Below, in pieces: positions 1-9,792 of a stretch of DNA of 23,603 nucleotides; position 1 is the stretch's first letter; each line of letters opens with the position of its first letter. Source of the stretch: Reclinomonas americana ATCC 50394 (lineage: Eukaryota > Jakobida > Jakobea > Jakobida); assembly GCA_048213135.1 (NCBI GenBank), contig PS015022.1, forward strand, positions 92,583 through 116,185, given 5' to 3'. The position numbers and the translations under genes were made by a program. Under the pieces are notes generated by a model. The model did not search any database and was not told the DNA's origin. It saw only the letters and a program-made list of their open reading frames with translations.

Positions 1-138
1 CAAAAATAAGAAGAAAGTAGCATACGTAGTTGTTAGTGTGAGTCGATTGGTTCGGGTCCGGTCGCGAACTACAAACCTACCGTAAACGGAAGTAGGCGAC
101 GGTAGGTGAGTGCGTCACCTCCGCCGGCGTCACTTGTC
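1..138. other. 5' flank of the first ABCG gene; possible 5' UTR
   Basis: No ATG occurs in 1-105. A good donor-like GTGAGT at 106 is followed by a CT-rich tract and an acceptor-like GTGACAG ending at 199, so 106-199 could be an intron. That model gives no start codon: there is no in-frame ATG between 200 and the P-loop exon, and the frame needed from 1-105 has a TAG at 93-95. I therefore start the gene at ATG 139. A start in an exon left of the window is not excluded. No promoter motif is recognised. Confidence 0.5.
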
Positions 139-156
139 ATGTCTCACACAACACAA

Positions 157-195
<39 letters not shown>

Positions 196-3100
196 ACAGA
201 CCTGCACATCAACCGCGCACCAAGCGGCTCCGACGCGGTCGACGACGACGACCGCGCGGGCTTGCTTGTGGGCGCCTCTCCCGAGTACCCCAGTCTGCTG
301 CCTCCACCCCCTCTGAGCCCCATTGAGGTGGCCGTCGACAGCCTCACTGTGCGAGTGCCCATCAAGAAAGCCAAGGGCACTGATGCACCCTCGGAGAAAA
401 CAATCATTGAGGACCTCACTGCACTCGTGCGCCCTGGCCAGTTGGTGAGACACACACGCGCAGAGAGACTGCATGCGCAAAGGTGGTGGGTGTGTGTGTG
501 TCTCTGACTCCTCGTGCTTCAGTTTGCGATTTTGGGACCGTCGGGTGCTGGCAAGACGACTCTTCTCGATGTGTTGACCATGCGCAAGCGAGCAACTGCG
601 GGTCGAGTGCTTGTCAATGGACAGGAGCTGACTGCACCGCAACTTCGTCGCATCTCTGCTTGTTGCGCCTCTTGTCGTGCATTCCTCTGCATGCATGCAT
701 ACAGAGCGACTCAGACAATCTCTTCATGCAGACGTGTCGCAGCATGATTTACTGACTGCGGCGTTGACTGTGCAAGAGACCTTTGGTGCGATCGTCCATG
801 GTGCCTGTGCGTGGGCTTGTCGTCGCTCTCTGACTCGTGTGTCGTGGTGCAGATTTCTACGCGGAACTGCGACTGCCTCGTGACATGCCGCCTGCTGACA
901 AGAAGCGTCGTGTTGCGTTGCCTGCCTTTTTCCTTCTCCAGTGGCGAGAGGAGCGACTGATGGCCTCGCTCCTGTAGGTGGACGAGGTGATTCGTCAAGT
1001 CGGGCTCGATCATGTGCGCAACACATATGTCGGCTCGCAGCGCATGCGCGGTGTGTCGGGCGGTGAGCGCCGTCGTGTGTCGATTGGCGTTGAGTTGCTG
1101 ACGGAGCCGTCGCTCATTTTCCTCGATGAGGTGCGTGATGTGCACTCGCGTGTGCATGCACTGTGGTAGCGCGTCGACTGACTTGCTTCTGTGCATCTCG
1201 TGTGTTGCAGCCGACAAGTGGCCTTGGTAAGTGCTGTTTGTCGACTGCGCTCCTCTTTCACTCGCGTTCTCATCGCCCTCCTCGTGTGTGTGCATGCAGA
1301 CTCGGCCACATCTGTAAAGGTCCGTCTGCGTGCATGTCGCACGTAGATGGTAGCTGGACGTTGTGCTGAATCTACCTTTCTGCAGATCATGAGTGTGCTG
1401 CGCAGTCTGGCGGACTCGGGGCGCACAGTCATTTGCACCGTTCCGTCTCCGTTCAGTGTGTCACAACGATCCATTCTTATGCATGCTAACGGATTGCGGG
1501 CAGGTGCATCAACCACGCTCGAGCGTGTTCTCCATGTTTGACTCTGTTGCGTCGATTCCTCCGTTCCTTCCATACCGTTTCTCGTTGCTCATCACCGCAC
1601 GCGGACAGGTTTGGCTTCTCACCCGCGGTCGCACGGCATACTTGGTGGGTTGTGCGAGTCCCTCGCCTCTTCTTGAGTGGCACCTTCTCACACATGGTTG
1701 CTGCTGCACAACAGGGACCCGCCAAGGGCGCCGCCGAGTACTTTACGCAGTTTGGGTACGAGTTGCCAGCGCAAATCAATCCCGCCGACTTTGCCTGTTG
1801 CGTCGAGCGTGTGGTACAGACAGCATGTTGCACCGCCCCGTGCTGACATTCATCGCAGTGGACGTGCTGACGTTCTTCGACGAGCCCGACCCGGAGGCCA
1901 AGTGCCGCGAAATCCATCGTGCGTACACGCAGTCACCCGACGCTGCCCGCGTCGCCGAGACCGTGCGGCAAGTCAAACGTGAGCCGATCGAGGACTTGCA
2001 ACGCGCATCACGATTGGCCACGTGGGGCAAGCAGTTGCGCTTGCTACTGTGGCGCGATTGGCTCGACCAGATGCGCAACCCGGCACTCGGCCGCACACGC
2101 ATCATGCAGGCCATTGTGGTCGGTGCTCTGATTGGCGTGACATTCCTTCGGTGCGTGCGCGCAGTTCCTTGTTGTTGCTACTGCTCCTGCTTTCTCACAT
2201 GATGTGGGTGCACACACGCAGACTCGGGTACGGACAGAAGGATGCCCAGTCGCGCATCGGTTGCGTGCAGATGCTGATTTTCAGTGCCACCATGCCTGTG
2301 GTTTGTTGGCAGCTGATTGCCGCTCGTCGCAAAGTGGACTCGATCTTCTTACCCGTATGGCGGTGATGTGCATGCAGATTGGCAGTGTGGTGCAGATCTT
2401 TGCGCAGTCGCTGCCGATCTTTATCAAGGAGCAGTCGCGTGGCATGTACGGCACCCTGGTGTTCTACATTGCTCGCTTCTTGACCGATCTCCCGTCGCAG
2501 GCGAGTGGGGCGCGGGATGACTAAGCTCTCGGTGACAGCGCCTCACTTTTCTCTCTTTCCTATTATGCAGTTGTTGGCGCAAGTAATCAACTTTACTCTG
2601 CTGTTCTTCATGATCAATCTACGTGGTGGAGGTTCGTCGTCACGATGTCGAGGGAGACGAAGGAGCCGTCCACTGACTCGTCCCTGTGTTGCTGGCAGAA
2701 CACTACATTATAACACTGGCCGGCCTCATTGTCAACTTGCTGTCGGCACAAGGCATCGGACTCGCCATCTCTGCTCTCGTGCCCAACCTCAATGCCGGTA
2801 TGGTCCTGGCGCCCTTGTTTGGCATCATGAGTGTGTTGCTGTGCGGCTTCTTCATCACCATCGATGTTGCGTATCTCGTTCGTTGGTCGATGGTGTTGGC
2901 ATATCGCCACTCATTCATCCTCTGCGTTGTTGCGCAGTCCATTGGATGGTGGTTCCGCTGGTTCTCCTACTCATCGTTGCGTTGTTCGGTGCCCGCCTCT
3001 CTTCCCGCATGTTCACCTCCTCATCTTGCTTGACTCCCACAGGTTTGCCAAGTACACGTTTGAGGTGCTGCTCGCCACACTTGTCACCCTCGGACCTTTG

Positions 3101-3571
3101 ACGCTGTGTCCTCACCACCTGACTGCAGATCGTGCTGGTCGACCAACTCGGCGGCGTGCCGTTCACGTGTACGGAGCTGGAAAAGTTCCTGCATTTGTGT
3201 CTCATCACCAATGGCGACCAGCTGGTGGCGAGCTTTGACTTGGCGGTGCGTGTGACGATGTGTGTCGGGTGACTGACGGATTTCGTTTCTCATGCGACTC
3301 GACGCAGAACACGAGCGTCAGCCGAGCGTTTCTCATTGGGTTTGTATTGTGCTCTCTATATTGTGCGTCAAAGTTATCCCAACCCCCCTCATCATCGTGC
3401 CGTGCAGCGGATGCATCTCACTGGCATGGCGAGTGCTCGGTACGTGCCACTCGACGAATGCCGCGCGCAGGTCTTTGCGTCGCTGCGTGCAGTCTCTCAC
3501 TCGATCGTCTTCGATGCACTCTTGCAGGCTACCTGGCGCTCAAGCTGGCTGCCCGTAACAAGGCGATTTGA
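139..3571 (+). CDS. ABCG-family (White/PDR half-size) ABC transporter, 22 exons
   Basis: Membrane exporter half-transporter with the ABCG order, NTP-binding domain then six-helix membrane domain; these work as dimers, and the substrate cannot be predicted. Exons: 139-444, 523-661, 732-785, 853-911, 978-1130, 1211-1226, 1300-1319, 1386-1439, 1504-1545, 1609-1644, 1715-1796, 1859-2150, 2222-2300, 2378-2500, 2571-2625, 2699-2865, 2938-2975, 3043-3064, 3129-3245, 3308-3348, 3408-3439, 3528-3571. They join in frame to 657 codons including TGA. Walker [10 protein letters not shown] is at about aa 107-115, signature VSGGERRR at about 212, Walker B LIFLDE at about 232-237 and the H-loop His at about 269. 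The motif NPADF-LDVLTF precedes the first membrane helix (about 400-418), and the last helix ends in a basic ARNK tail. All key nucleotide-binding residues are present. The length is normal for ABCG half-transporters. The start is the least certain part because it lies in a CT microsatellite. The exact donor near 2298-2301 is also ambiguous. Confidence 0.93.
159..192. repeat. (CT)17 microsatellite
   Basis: Seventeen CT units. If translation starts at 139 they encode alternating Ser-Leu near the N-terminus. If 106-199 is instead an intron they form its polypyrimidine tract. A change in unit number would shift the reading frame in the first model. Confidence 0.95.
2501..2570 (+). other. GC-AG intron in first ABCG gene
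   Basis: The exon ends DLPSQ (CAG at 2498-2500). The next in-frame coding block, [11 protein letters not shown], begins at 2571 after TATTATGCAG. The intron starts GCGAGT, so it is GC-AG, 70 bp, phase 0. No GT donor fits the frame at this boundary. The paralogue has a GC-AG intron of the same length at the same place (7332-7401). Confidence 0.85.
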
Positions 3572-3843
3572 GGCCGCACGCACCAGGTAGCGGCACAGGA
3601 GAGGGCAGACCCATCCAGTCCTGTTCGTCTTGAGTGTCGGATTATATCGATATTGATAGACTTTCTCTTCTCGTAAAAACCATGTTTCTTGCACCAGCTG
3701 GTCTCTATCGCCGTGCACGAGTATCCTTTTCCTATATGTCGCCGTGCCAGCCCGATCAACCTCGCAATAGATCGGTCATGAGCAAAGAGTACACCATCGG
3801 CGATGCTCGCGTATGATCACCCCGACAAAGACTGACTTACCGA
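3572..3843. other. Intergenic spacer between the two ABCG genes
   Basis: 272 bp holding the 3' UTR of the first ABCG gene and the upstream region of the second. There is no AATAAA, no credible ORF and no recognisable promoter element. Confidence 0.6.
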
Positions 3844-6800
3844 ATGAGCGAGGGTGCGCCTCCCCCCACCCTGTGCACACTCACTCCACACCCCGTCCCT
3901 CACTCTCCTCTCTCTCTCCCACCACACGCAGCTGCAGTCGTTGAACAAGGCGCACAGCCGCCTGCGCGCTCTGTGCCTCCTTCGCCACTCGTCGAGGAGA
4001 CACACGTGGAGGTGACCATGGGCGACACTCCGGCGATGGCGAGCGATGTGCCGCCGACACCATCGCGTGTGGCGCGTCAGAGTCTGCATCTCGACGCGCC
4101 TCGCACGGTGATCATCTCTCTCTCACACACACATTTGCATTTTCATCGATCACAGCGTTACTCATGTGATGTGCTCGTGCGCAGCCCGTCACACTGTCGT
4201 TCCGCAATGTCACGGCCAAGGTGCAGGTGCCCATCGGGCGACGCAAGACCAAGGAAGTCACGATTTTGGATGTTTCGTGACACACACACACTCTGCCTCT
4301 CTCCCCTTTCCTCTCTCTTGCATGTACTAACAGCCGCTCTTGCCTTCTTTCTCTGTCCCTGTCACAGAACGTGTCTGGCGTCGTCAAGGTGAGGAATGCT
4401 GTGTCGACATGACGAGGATTCTTTGATTCTCACTCTCTTCTCCTGCTGGTGTGTTCTGCAGCCGCGTTCCATGATTGCTGTCATTGGTCCGTCCGGTGCT
4501 GGCAAGACGTCGCTGTTGGACATTCTGTCGCTTCGTCGCCCGCTGACGAGTGGCGAGGTGCTGTTCAACGGTACCAAACTGACTCGTTCGGAGCTCGGCA
4601 AGGTTTTTCTTGCATACAATACATGCACCTTTTGCGGAATACGCCTGTGCATTCTCTTACTTGCTGCCTTTGTTTTCTCGATTGGCATAGATTGGCGCCT
4701 ACGTTACTCAGTCGGTACGCTGTTTCACTTGTGCACCGATCGCCTGCTCGTTCACTCACACATGTGCTGCGTATGCGTGCAGGACAATCTCATGGCCACT
4801 CTCACGGTGTGTGCGGGCTCATCTCCTTGTGGCGTGGTGTGACTGTCAAACTAACACGCCACGGTGGTTGTTGCGCAGGTGGCAGAGACCTTCCGGTGCG
4901 ATAGTCTTCCTTGTTGCTGCGCCTGCGCCTGTTTTTCTCACAGTCTTCTCATCATCCATCGGTGTCTGTGCATGTGAAGCTTTTGTTGCGTTGGCTCCCC
5001 GCGCGCACTGCAATGCACTTTCCCCATTCGCTCACGATGCATTGCGTGCAGATGCCAACCTCAAGCTTCCGCGCGACATGTCGAAAGAGGAGAAGCAGCG
5101 CCAGGTAAGCTCAACACTCCGTGTACTACTGGATCGCACTTGATCGCTGCAACGCGGGGAGTGATTGCGCAGATCGACCTGGTGGTCAACGAAATGGGCT
5201 TGGAGACCACGTTGAACACGATGATTGGCAGCCATTTGATCCGCGGGTTTGTCGTCCACCCGAGCACGCAGTCCGAGTGTCGCTCTCACTGTGGCAGTCG
5301 CACAGAATTTCGGGTGGAGAGCGCCGTCGTGTGTCGATCGGCATCGAGTTGCTGACCAATCCGTCAATCTTGTTCTTGGATGAGGTTTGTGCTTTGGAAG
5401 ATGACCCGCATGCTCACCAGTTGTCTGTAAACTGAACAATGGGTTGTCATTCGCAGCCAACCAGGTGCGCGGTGATAAATGTATGCGTGTGTTTGTGCAG
5501 GCATGCTTCTAACTGTCAGATTCTCGGCACATGCAACGCGTGCGCAGTGGTCTCGGTGAGTTATCGTGTCGTTTGCGACGCGCCGTATCGTTGCTCCAGT
5601 GCTTAGGCTTACATCGTTGTTCTCTCGCCCATGACAGATGCCGCCACGGCCAGCAAGGTACGTGCGCGATGTTGTCATTTCCATTTTATCGAGCACGCAA
5701 CTCACCGATGACCTGCAGATCATGAACGTGCTGAACGACCTGGCCCAGAGTGGACGCACGGTGGTGTGCACCATTCACCAACCGCGCTCGGCCATCTACG
5801 CCCTCTTTGATGATACGCACCTGTTCACTGCCTACGCATTTTCTTGAATGCCGTTTGCCGACAATGTTTTGTTTGCTGCTGCACAGCTTCTTCTGTTGGC
5901 CAAGGGACACACCGTGTACATGGGTCCTGCCGCGGAGGCTGCTGACTACTTTGAGCAAGCATTGCATCTTCCGGTGCCACCCAAGTTTCGTCGAGCTTTC
6001 CCCTCTCTCTCTCATTCTCTCGCTTGCGTGACTCACCGGCTGGCGACCTGCAGCACGAATGTCGCCGACCATCTCCGTTGCGTGTCGCCTGTGATGTCCG
6101 TGGAGAATTCAACAGTTGCTCGTGCACACGCTGAATCGTGCACCTACCACCTGCAGTGGATGTTTTGACATTCTATGATTCACCGACGCCGGCCGAGGAC
6201 TTGGCCAAAGTAATTGACACCTACGAGCATTCGCACATGTCGCAGAAGGCTACGCAGGAGCTCGCCGAGGTGGAGCATGTAGCGATGCCGGAGATTCATG
6301 AACCCTCACGGCAACCGGGCCGAGGGCGGCAGGTGATTCGTTTGTTGTCTCTGCTGGCCGATTCCCCGTGTAATTGTGCATTGTTCGCAGTTTACGGTGC
6401 TCTTGTGGCGTGCTCTGTTGAATCAAACTCGAAACCCAGGTGTGTGTTTTATCACTGTGTGCTGTTTTCGATGGAAACTATCGTCACTCACTTGCCTCCC
6501 TGCGTGCAGCCGTGACACGGACGCGCATCATCCAGGTGCAACTGCTCCCACCACCACATTCACTCTCTCGCAAGAACTGACCCTGTGTTCTCCCGGGCTT
6601 CTGTTGCTCGCGTAGTCGACAGTCATGAGCGTTCTTGTGAGCCATAGTCGTTTGCACGCAGGGAAGCAGCGAGGTGTGGAACTCACTCAATTCCCTTAAC
6701 TGCGTAGATTGGCCTCATCTTCTTGCGGTATGCACTGGGAAATGTCACTGGTGAGGCCTGCTTTGTCGGGCAGCGCTCGTACCAAACATCGTCTCACTGG

Positions 6801-8572
6801 AGCAATCGTGCGCAGGTGTGGCAATTGGATGACTCACCGTGTTTTGCGCCTCAGCCTGTCGCATTCGCAGCAATCTGTGCGCTCCCGTCTCGGCCTTCTC
6901 GCCATGATCATGATGGTGAGTTTTTCGTTGTGTTTGTGTGTCGTGTTCAATGTTCCTGTTGCTCACTCCCGATGCAGTCGTCAATCATGCCAACGGTGCG
7001 GAAACCGTGAAGCATCCGATTGTCTCCCCAGTGAGTACTGACATTGTTTCTGTGTGTCCAGTTGAACGGAGTCGTGCAAGTGTTCCCCGCAGAGAAAGAA
7101 CTCTTCCTGCGTGAGCGCGCATCCAATTGGTGCGACACGAATCGTCAGTCAGAAAGCTTGCTCCCTGCGTATGTGCACACTCATCCGTGACTCCGTTACG
7201 CGCAGTTACACGACTGCGCCCTACTATGGTGGAGTGAACCTGCGCCATGGCTGTCCTTTTGCGTTTCCATGACTCACTCGCAGTGTGTGGTTTGCACAGT
7301 TGCTCGTGTCATGGCCGACATGCCGTCGCAGGCACGTGTGCTGTTGCTGCTCGCGCATGCGACGCACCAATATGTGCTCAACATTGTTCTGTGACTCGCA
7401 GGTCCTTTCCATGATCATCTACATTGTGATTGTGTACTGTTGCGTCGTTATGCCAGGATGGATTCGCGTGTCTCTGTGTACGCCTGGCTGACGACCTCGG
7501 AATCGTATACAGGGATGGGCAATTTGAATGCCGGCTTCACCAACTTCTTGATTTGTGTGTGCGCGGCCTTGCTCACGGCACTGACGGCTCATGCGCTCGG
7601 TTGGTCACGCTTCCCCCGACACGTGTCCCCTCCCACTTGCACATGTTCTCATCCACGAGCAGGCATTGCCATTTCGGCTGCGGTACCAAATGCCGCTGTC
7701 GGCACTGTTCTCGCCCCGCTGGTTGCACTCTTCCAAGTTGCGCCAGCTTTGTTCTTTCGAACGCCATTCAGTCGTCTCACCCATGTGGTATCCGTAGGTC
7801 CTCTTTGCTGGTACTGTTGCACGTGTTACATATGTTTTGAGAGAGTAGGTATCTGTGTTCTAACCTGCTGCTTGTGTTGCATCGTAGGCTTCTTCGTGCA
7901 GCTGGTATGCCGCACCTTCTTCACTGCCTTTCGAACTCTCTTTGCTCACTTGTTGATGTTTTCTGCAGAACGACATTCCGGTGTTCCTGGTGAGTACTAG
8001 ATGACTCGTCTCGTGCACTATCGCTGTCGCTCACTGTGATGTGTTGCGTGCAGCGATGGATTTCTTACATTAGGTTCGTCGTCTTCGTGCGCGCGTGTGT
8101 GCATGTCGTGGACAGCCTCTCAACATTGCTACACAGCTTCCCTCGGTACGCCTATCAAATCTTTATCGACAACGAGGTGTGTAAATGGCTGCGGGCGGCT
8201 GACTGGCAGTATGTGAGACTGAAATTGAGTGGCTATTCCGCAGTTTGCTGGCGTGACGTTCGAATGTGTTGCCGGTCAGCCGTGCGCTTACCGAACTGGT
8301 ACTCTCCTGTCACGTGTGTAACTCGCTGTGACAATGCTGATCGACTGATTTGTTGCAGGTGACGACGTTATCGCTTCGCTCACCATCGACGTTGCGTCTT
8401 GTGTTTCGCACCCTGCCGTAGATCCTCATCTGCTTTCCAGCCTCACCCCCGTCATCATCGTTCGCAGACGAACATGTGGCTGGCATTCATCCTGCTGATC
8501 ATCATCATGGCCGTGTGGCGCATCCTCGGCCTGTTGGCTCTCATCATGTCGTCACGGAACCGTGTCGCGTAA
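3844..8572 (+). CDS. ABCG-family ABC transporter paralogue, about 38 exons
   Basis: Second ABCG half-transporter, homologous along its whole length to the gene upstream. Exons: 3844-3853, 3932-4107, 4185-4271, 4368-4388, 4462-4602, 4691-4714, 4783-4806, 4879-4897, 5052-5104, 5173-5246, 5306-5384, 5457-5464, 5548-5555, 5638-5657, 5719-5812, 5885-5984, 6054-6076, 6157-6332, 6391-6439, 6510-6535, 6616-6636, 6708-6743, 6871-6915, 6978-6995, 7062-7129, 7206-7233, 7284-7331, 7402-7438, 7513-7599, 7663-7736, 7798-7810, 7888-7904, 7969-7989, 8054-8073, 8137-8176, 8244-8298, 8359-8390, 8468-8572. They sum to 659 codons with TAA. Walker [10 protein letters not shown] is at about aa 107-115, signature ISGGERRR at about 211, Walker B LFLDE at about 232-236 and the H-loop His at about 268. 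Membrane-domain landmarks include FLRERASN, the ADMPSQ boundary and [14 protein letters not shown]. Exons average about 52 bp, shorter than the introns. Uncertain joins are 4898-5051, 5813-5886 and 6744-6870. The protein probably dimerises with itself or with its neighbour's product (inference). Confidence 0.9.
4325..4331 (+). other. Branch-point consensus TACTAAC in intron 4272-4367
   Basis: A perfect TACTAAC lies 36 nt upstream of the GTCACAG acceptor, between a C/T-rich stretch and a second polypyrimidine tract. Most other introns show looser CTGAC or CTAAC-like sites, for example TTCTAAC at about 7858 and CTGACTC in the introns at 445 and 2626. Confidence 0.7.
4898..5051 (+). other. Unresolved long or non-canonical intron in second ABCG gene
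   Basis: A single GC-AG intron (GCGATAG to GTGCAG, 154 bp) joins VAETFR to [10 protein letters not shown] and matches the paralogue and family spacing. The GT-AG alternative is a 48-bp intron 4896-4943, a 20-bp exon 4944-4963 and an 88-bp intron 4964-5051, which inserts five residues. The alignment favours the GC-AG model, but 154 bp is unusually long for this gene. Confidence 0.55.
5457..5464 (+). other. 8-bp micro-exon (D-loop Pro-Thr)
   Basis: The eight bases CCAACCAG supply Pro-Thr and two bases of Ser in the invariant FLDEPTSGLD stretch. They lie between TTCGCAG and GTGCGC. The flanking introns are 72 and 83 bp. The family motif can be completed only by including this exon. Confidence 0.85.
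5548..5555 (+). other. 8-bp micro-exon (D-loop Gly-Leu)
   Basis: The bases TGGTCTCG finish Ser and give Gly-Leu plus the first base of Asp in PTSGLD. They follow TGCGCAG and precede GTGAGT. The next exon (5638-5657, 20 bp) completes the Asp and reads AATASK. Two consecutive 8-bp exons therefore encode the catalytic D-loop. Confidence 0.85.
5813..5886 (+). other. Non-canonical splice junction in second ABCG gene
   Basis: Upstream coding ends in LFD near 5811 and downstream [13 protein letters not shown] starts at 5887. No GT-AG pair keeps the frame: the only nearby GT donor (5823) is in the wrong phase. Candidates are AT-AC 5813-5884 (72 bp, giving FDE-LLLL), AC-AG 5815-5886 (FDD-LLLL, matching the paralogue's intron position) or GC-AG 5830-5886 (five extra residues). 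A sequencing error is also possible. Confidence 0.55.
7332..7401 (+). other. GC-AG intron in second ABCG gene
   Basis: [10 protein letters not shown] ends with CAG at 7331 and [12 protein letters not shown] resumes at 7402. The intron starts GCACGT and ends CTCGCAG, is 70 bp long and phase 0. Position, phase, length and GC donor all match intron 2501-2570 of the paralogue. Confidence 0.85.
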
Positions 8573-8673
8573 GGCCGATGTAACCTGTAGCTCCAAAGTC
8601 CGTATATACATGCAGCGAGCACAGTGTGCAGTCTGCGCCGCTCCCGTGCCCTCCATCTGAACACCTCGCCGTG

Positions 8674-8679
8674 AATAAA
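8674..8679 (+). other. Putative polyadenylation signal AATAAA
   Basis: AATAAA lies about 100 bp after the stop of the second ABCG gene and 44 bp before the ATG used for the methyltransferase. The ABCG 3' UTR would then run up to, or overlap, the next gene's 5' region. It could be a chance match. Confidence 0.4.
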
Positions 8680-8722
8680 ATGCCGGCGTGGTACCTCCCT
8701 CGTCCTGCACGCAAAAACATCG

Positions 8723-9775
8723 ATGCTGCGAGCGCTGGGGTGTGTGTGTTTCCCTCTGCATCTCTCTGAACGTAACACACGACCCTCACTGCACGCGACT
8801 GCACGCAGAACGCTGGCAAAATGCGAGAGAGCCTTCCTCGCGCCTCTGGGATTCGAGTCCGTCTTGTTGGAGGAGCTGCAACACTGCCACGTTCCCGTCT
8901 GCGGTGTGCATGGTCGCCTCGTGTTGTGTGGCAGTCCGCAGGCTCCCACTCGCTCCCCAGCTTGGGTGCAGAATGTGTGGAACTCGCCGAGTGTCGTGCA
9001 TGTGTCGTCGATTGGCGAGGCGAGCCGTGCACTGCGTGCCATGCAGCGCAGCTGGGTACCATACTCGCCGCACTTGTTTCGGCGTGCACAGCTCATTCAG
9101 GATCGCCTGCCACACGTGTCATGCAAGCCACTTGTGTTCCCACAGACGCCACCTCAATCGCCACTTGGCTCGTGGACGCTGCTGAATGAGGGCACGCTGC
9201 TGGCGTCTGCTGACTGTAGCAGTGCATTCCCGCACGGGGAGGTGGCATTTGTGGAAGACAAGCAAGGCCCGCCGAATAGAGCGTACCTGAAGCTGTGGGA
9301 GGCGCTCGCTGTGCTCAGCAAGTGGCCGCAGGCTGGTGAACGGTGCCTCGATCTCGGTGCCAGTCCTGGTGGATGGACGTGGGTACTGCAGTCTCTGGGG
9401 GCGCACGTGCTGGCAGTGGACAAGGCACCGCTAGACCCTGCCCTGATGCGCTCGCCGACGGTGGAGTTCCGCCAGCAGAGTGCATTTGCACTGGATCCCC
9501 GCGACGTGCCGCCGATGGATTGGCTCTTTTGCGATGTCATCTGCTATCCGCAGCGCCTCCTGCGTTTGGTGCAGCAGTGGATCGATAGTGGTCGCGTCCG
9601 CAACTTTGTGTGTACGCTCAAGTTCCAGGGTCACACTGATCACGCCGCCGTCGACGCATTTGCCGACATCCCCGGATCCCGACTCCTGCATCTGTCGCAC
9701 AACCGTCACGAACTGACGTGGATTCGACTCGACCCCGGTCCAGGCCAGCAGATCACGGTTGATGCAGTACATTAG
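8723..9775 (+). CDS. FtsJ/RlmM-like SAM-dependent 2'-O-ribose methyltransferase
   Basis: Rossmann-fold RNA ribose methyltransferase of the FtsJ superfamily, closest in layout to bacterial RlmM (COG2933-like): an N-terminal region of about 170 residues, then the catalytic domain. In the 350-aa reading, the SAM-binding motif CLDLGASPGGWTW is at 208-220 and VDKAP at 232-236. The K-D-K-E tetrad is intact: Lys190 (AYLKLWEAL), Asp271 (FCDVICYP), Lys300 (TLKFQG) and Glu330 (NRHELTW). The substrate is probably an rRNA or other structured RNA (inference). The gene is nearly intron-free, unlike its neighbours. One possible 69-bp intron (GTGTGT at about 8740 to CACGCAG before AACGCTGG at about 8809) keeps the frame and would remove 23 poorly conserved residues; I cannot decide. 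ATG 8723 is the only upstream start in frame after the TGA at 8672-8674. No clear mitochondrial presequence is seen. The stop is TAG. Confidence 0.87.
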   Translation: MLRALGCVCFPLHLSERNTRPSLHATARRTLAKCERAFLAPLGFESVLLEELQHCHVPVCGVHGRLVLCGSPQAPTRSPAWVQNVWNSPSVVHVSSIGEASRALRAMQRSWVPYSPHLFRRAQLIQDRLPHVSCKPLVFPQTPPQSPLGSWTLLNEGTLLASADCSSAFPHGEVAFVEDKQGPPNRAYLKLWEALAVLSKWPQAGERCLDLGASPGGWTWVLQSLGAHVLAVDKAPLDPALMRSPTVEFRQQSAFALDPRDVPPMDWLFCDVICYPQRLLRLVQQWIDSGRVRNFVCTLKFQGHTDHAAVDAFADIPGSRLLHLSHNRHELTWIRLDPGPGQQITVDAVH

Positions 9776-9792
9776 GGTGCAGAGTGTGCTTA

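Noticed and set aside
106-199. 5' UTR intron ending in the CT tract
   Set aside because: The splice signals are attractive, but removing it leaves no ATG before the P-loop within this window. Kept only as an alternative.
3308-3439. A single long exon across the final membrane helix of the first ABCG gene
   Set aside because: It forces a frame change. A 59-bp intron 3349-3407 gives a continuous helix ([19 protein letters not shown]) and matches the end of the paralogue.
139-8572. Two decayed ABC transporter pseudogenes with many stops
   Set aside because: Every stop or frame change falls in a segment bounded by splice-like sites. The joined exons give 656- and 658-aa proteins with all nucleotide-binding motifs intact.
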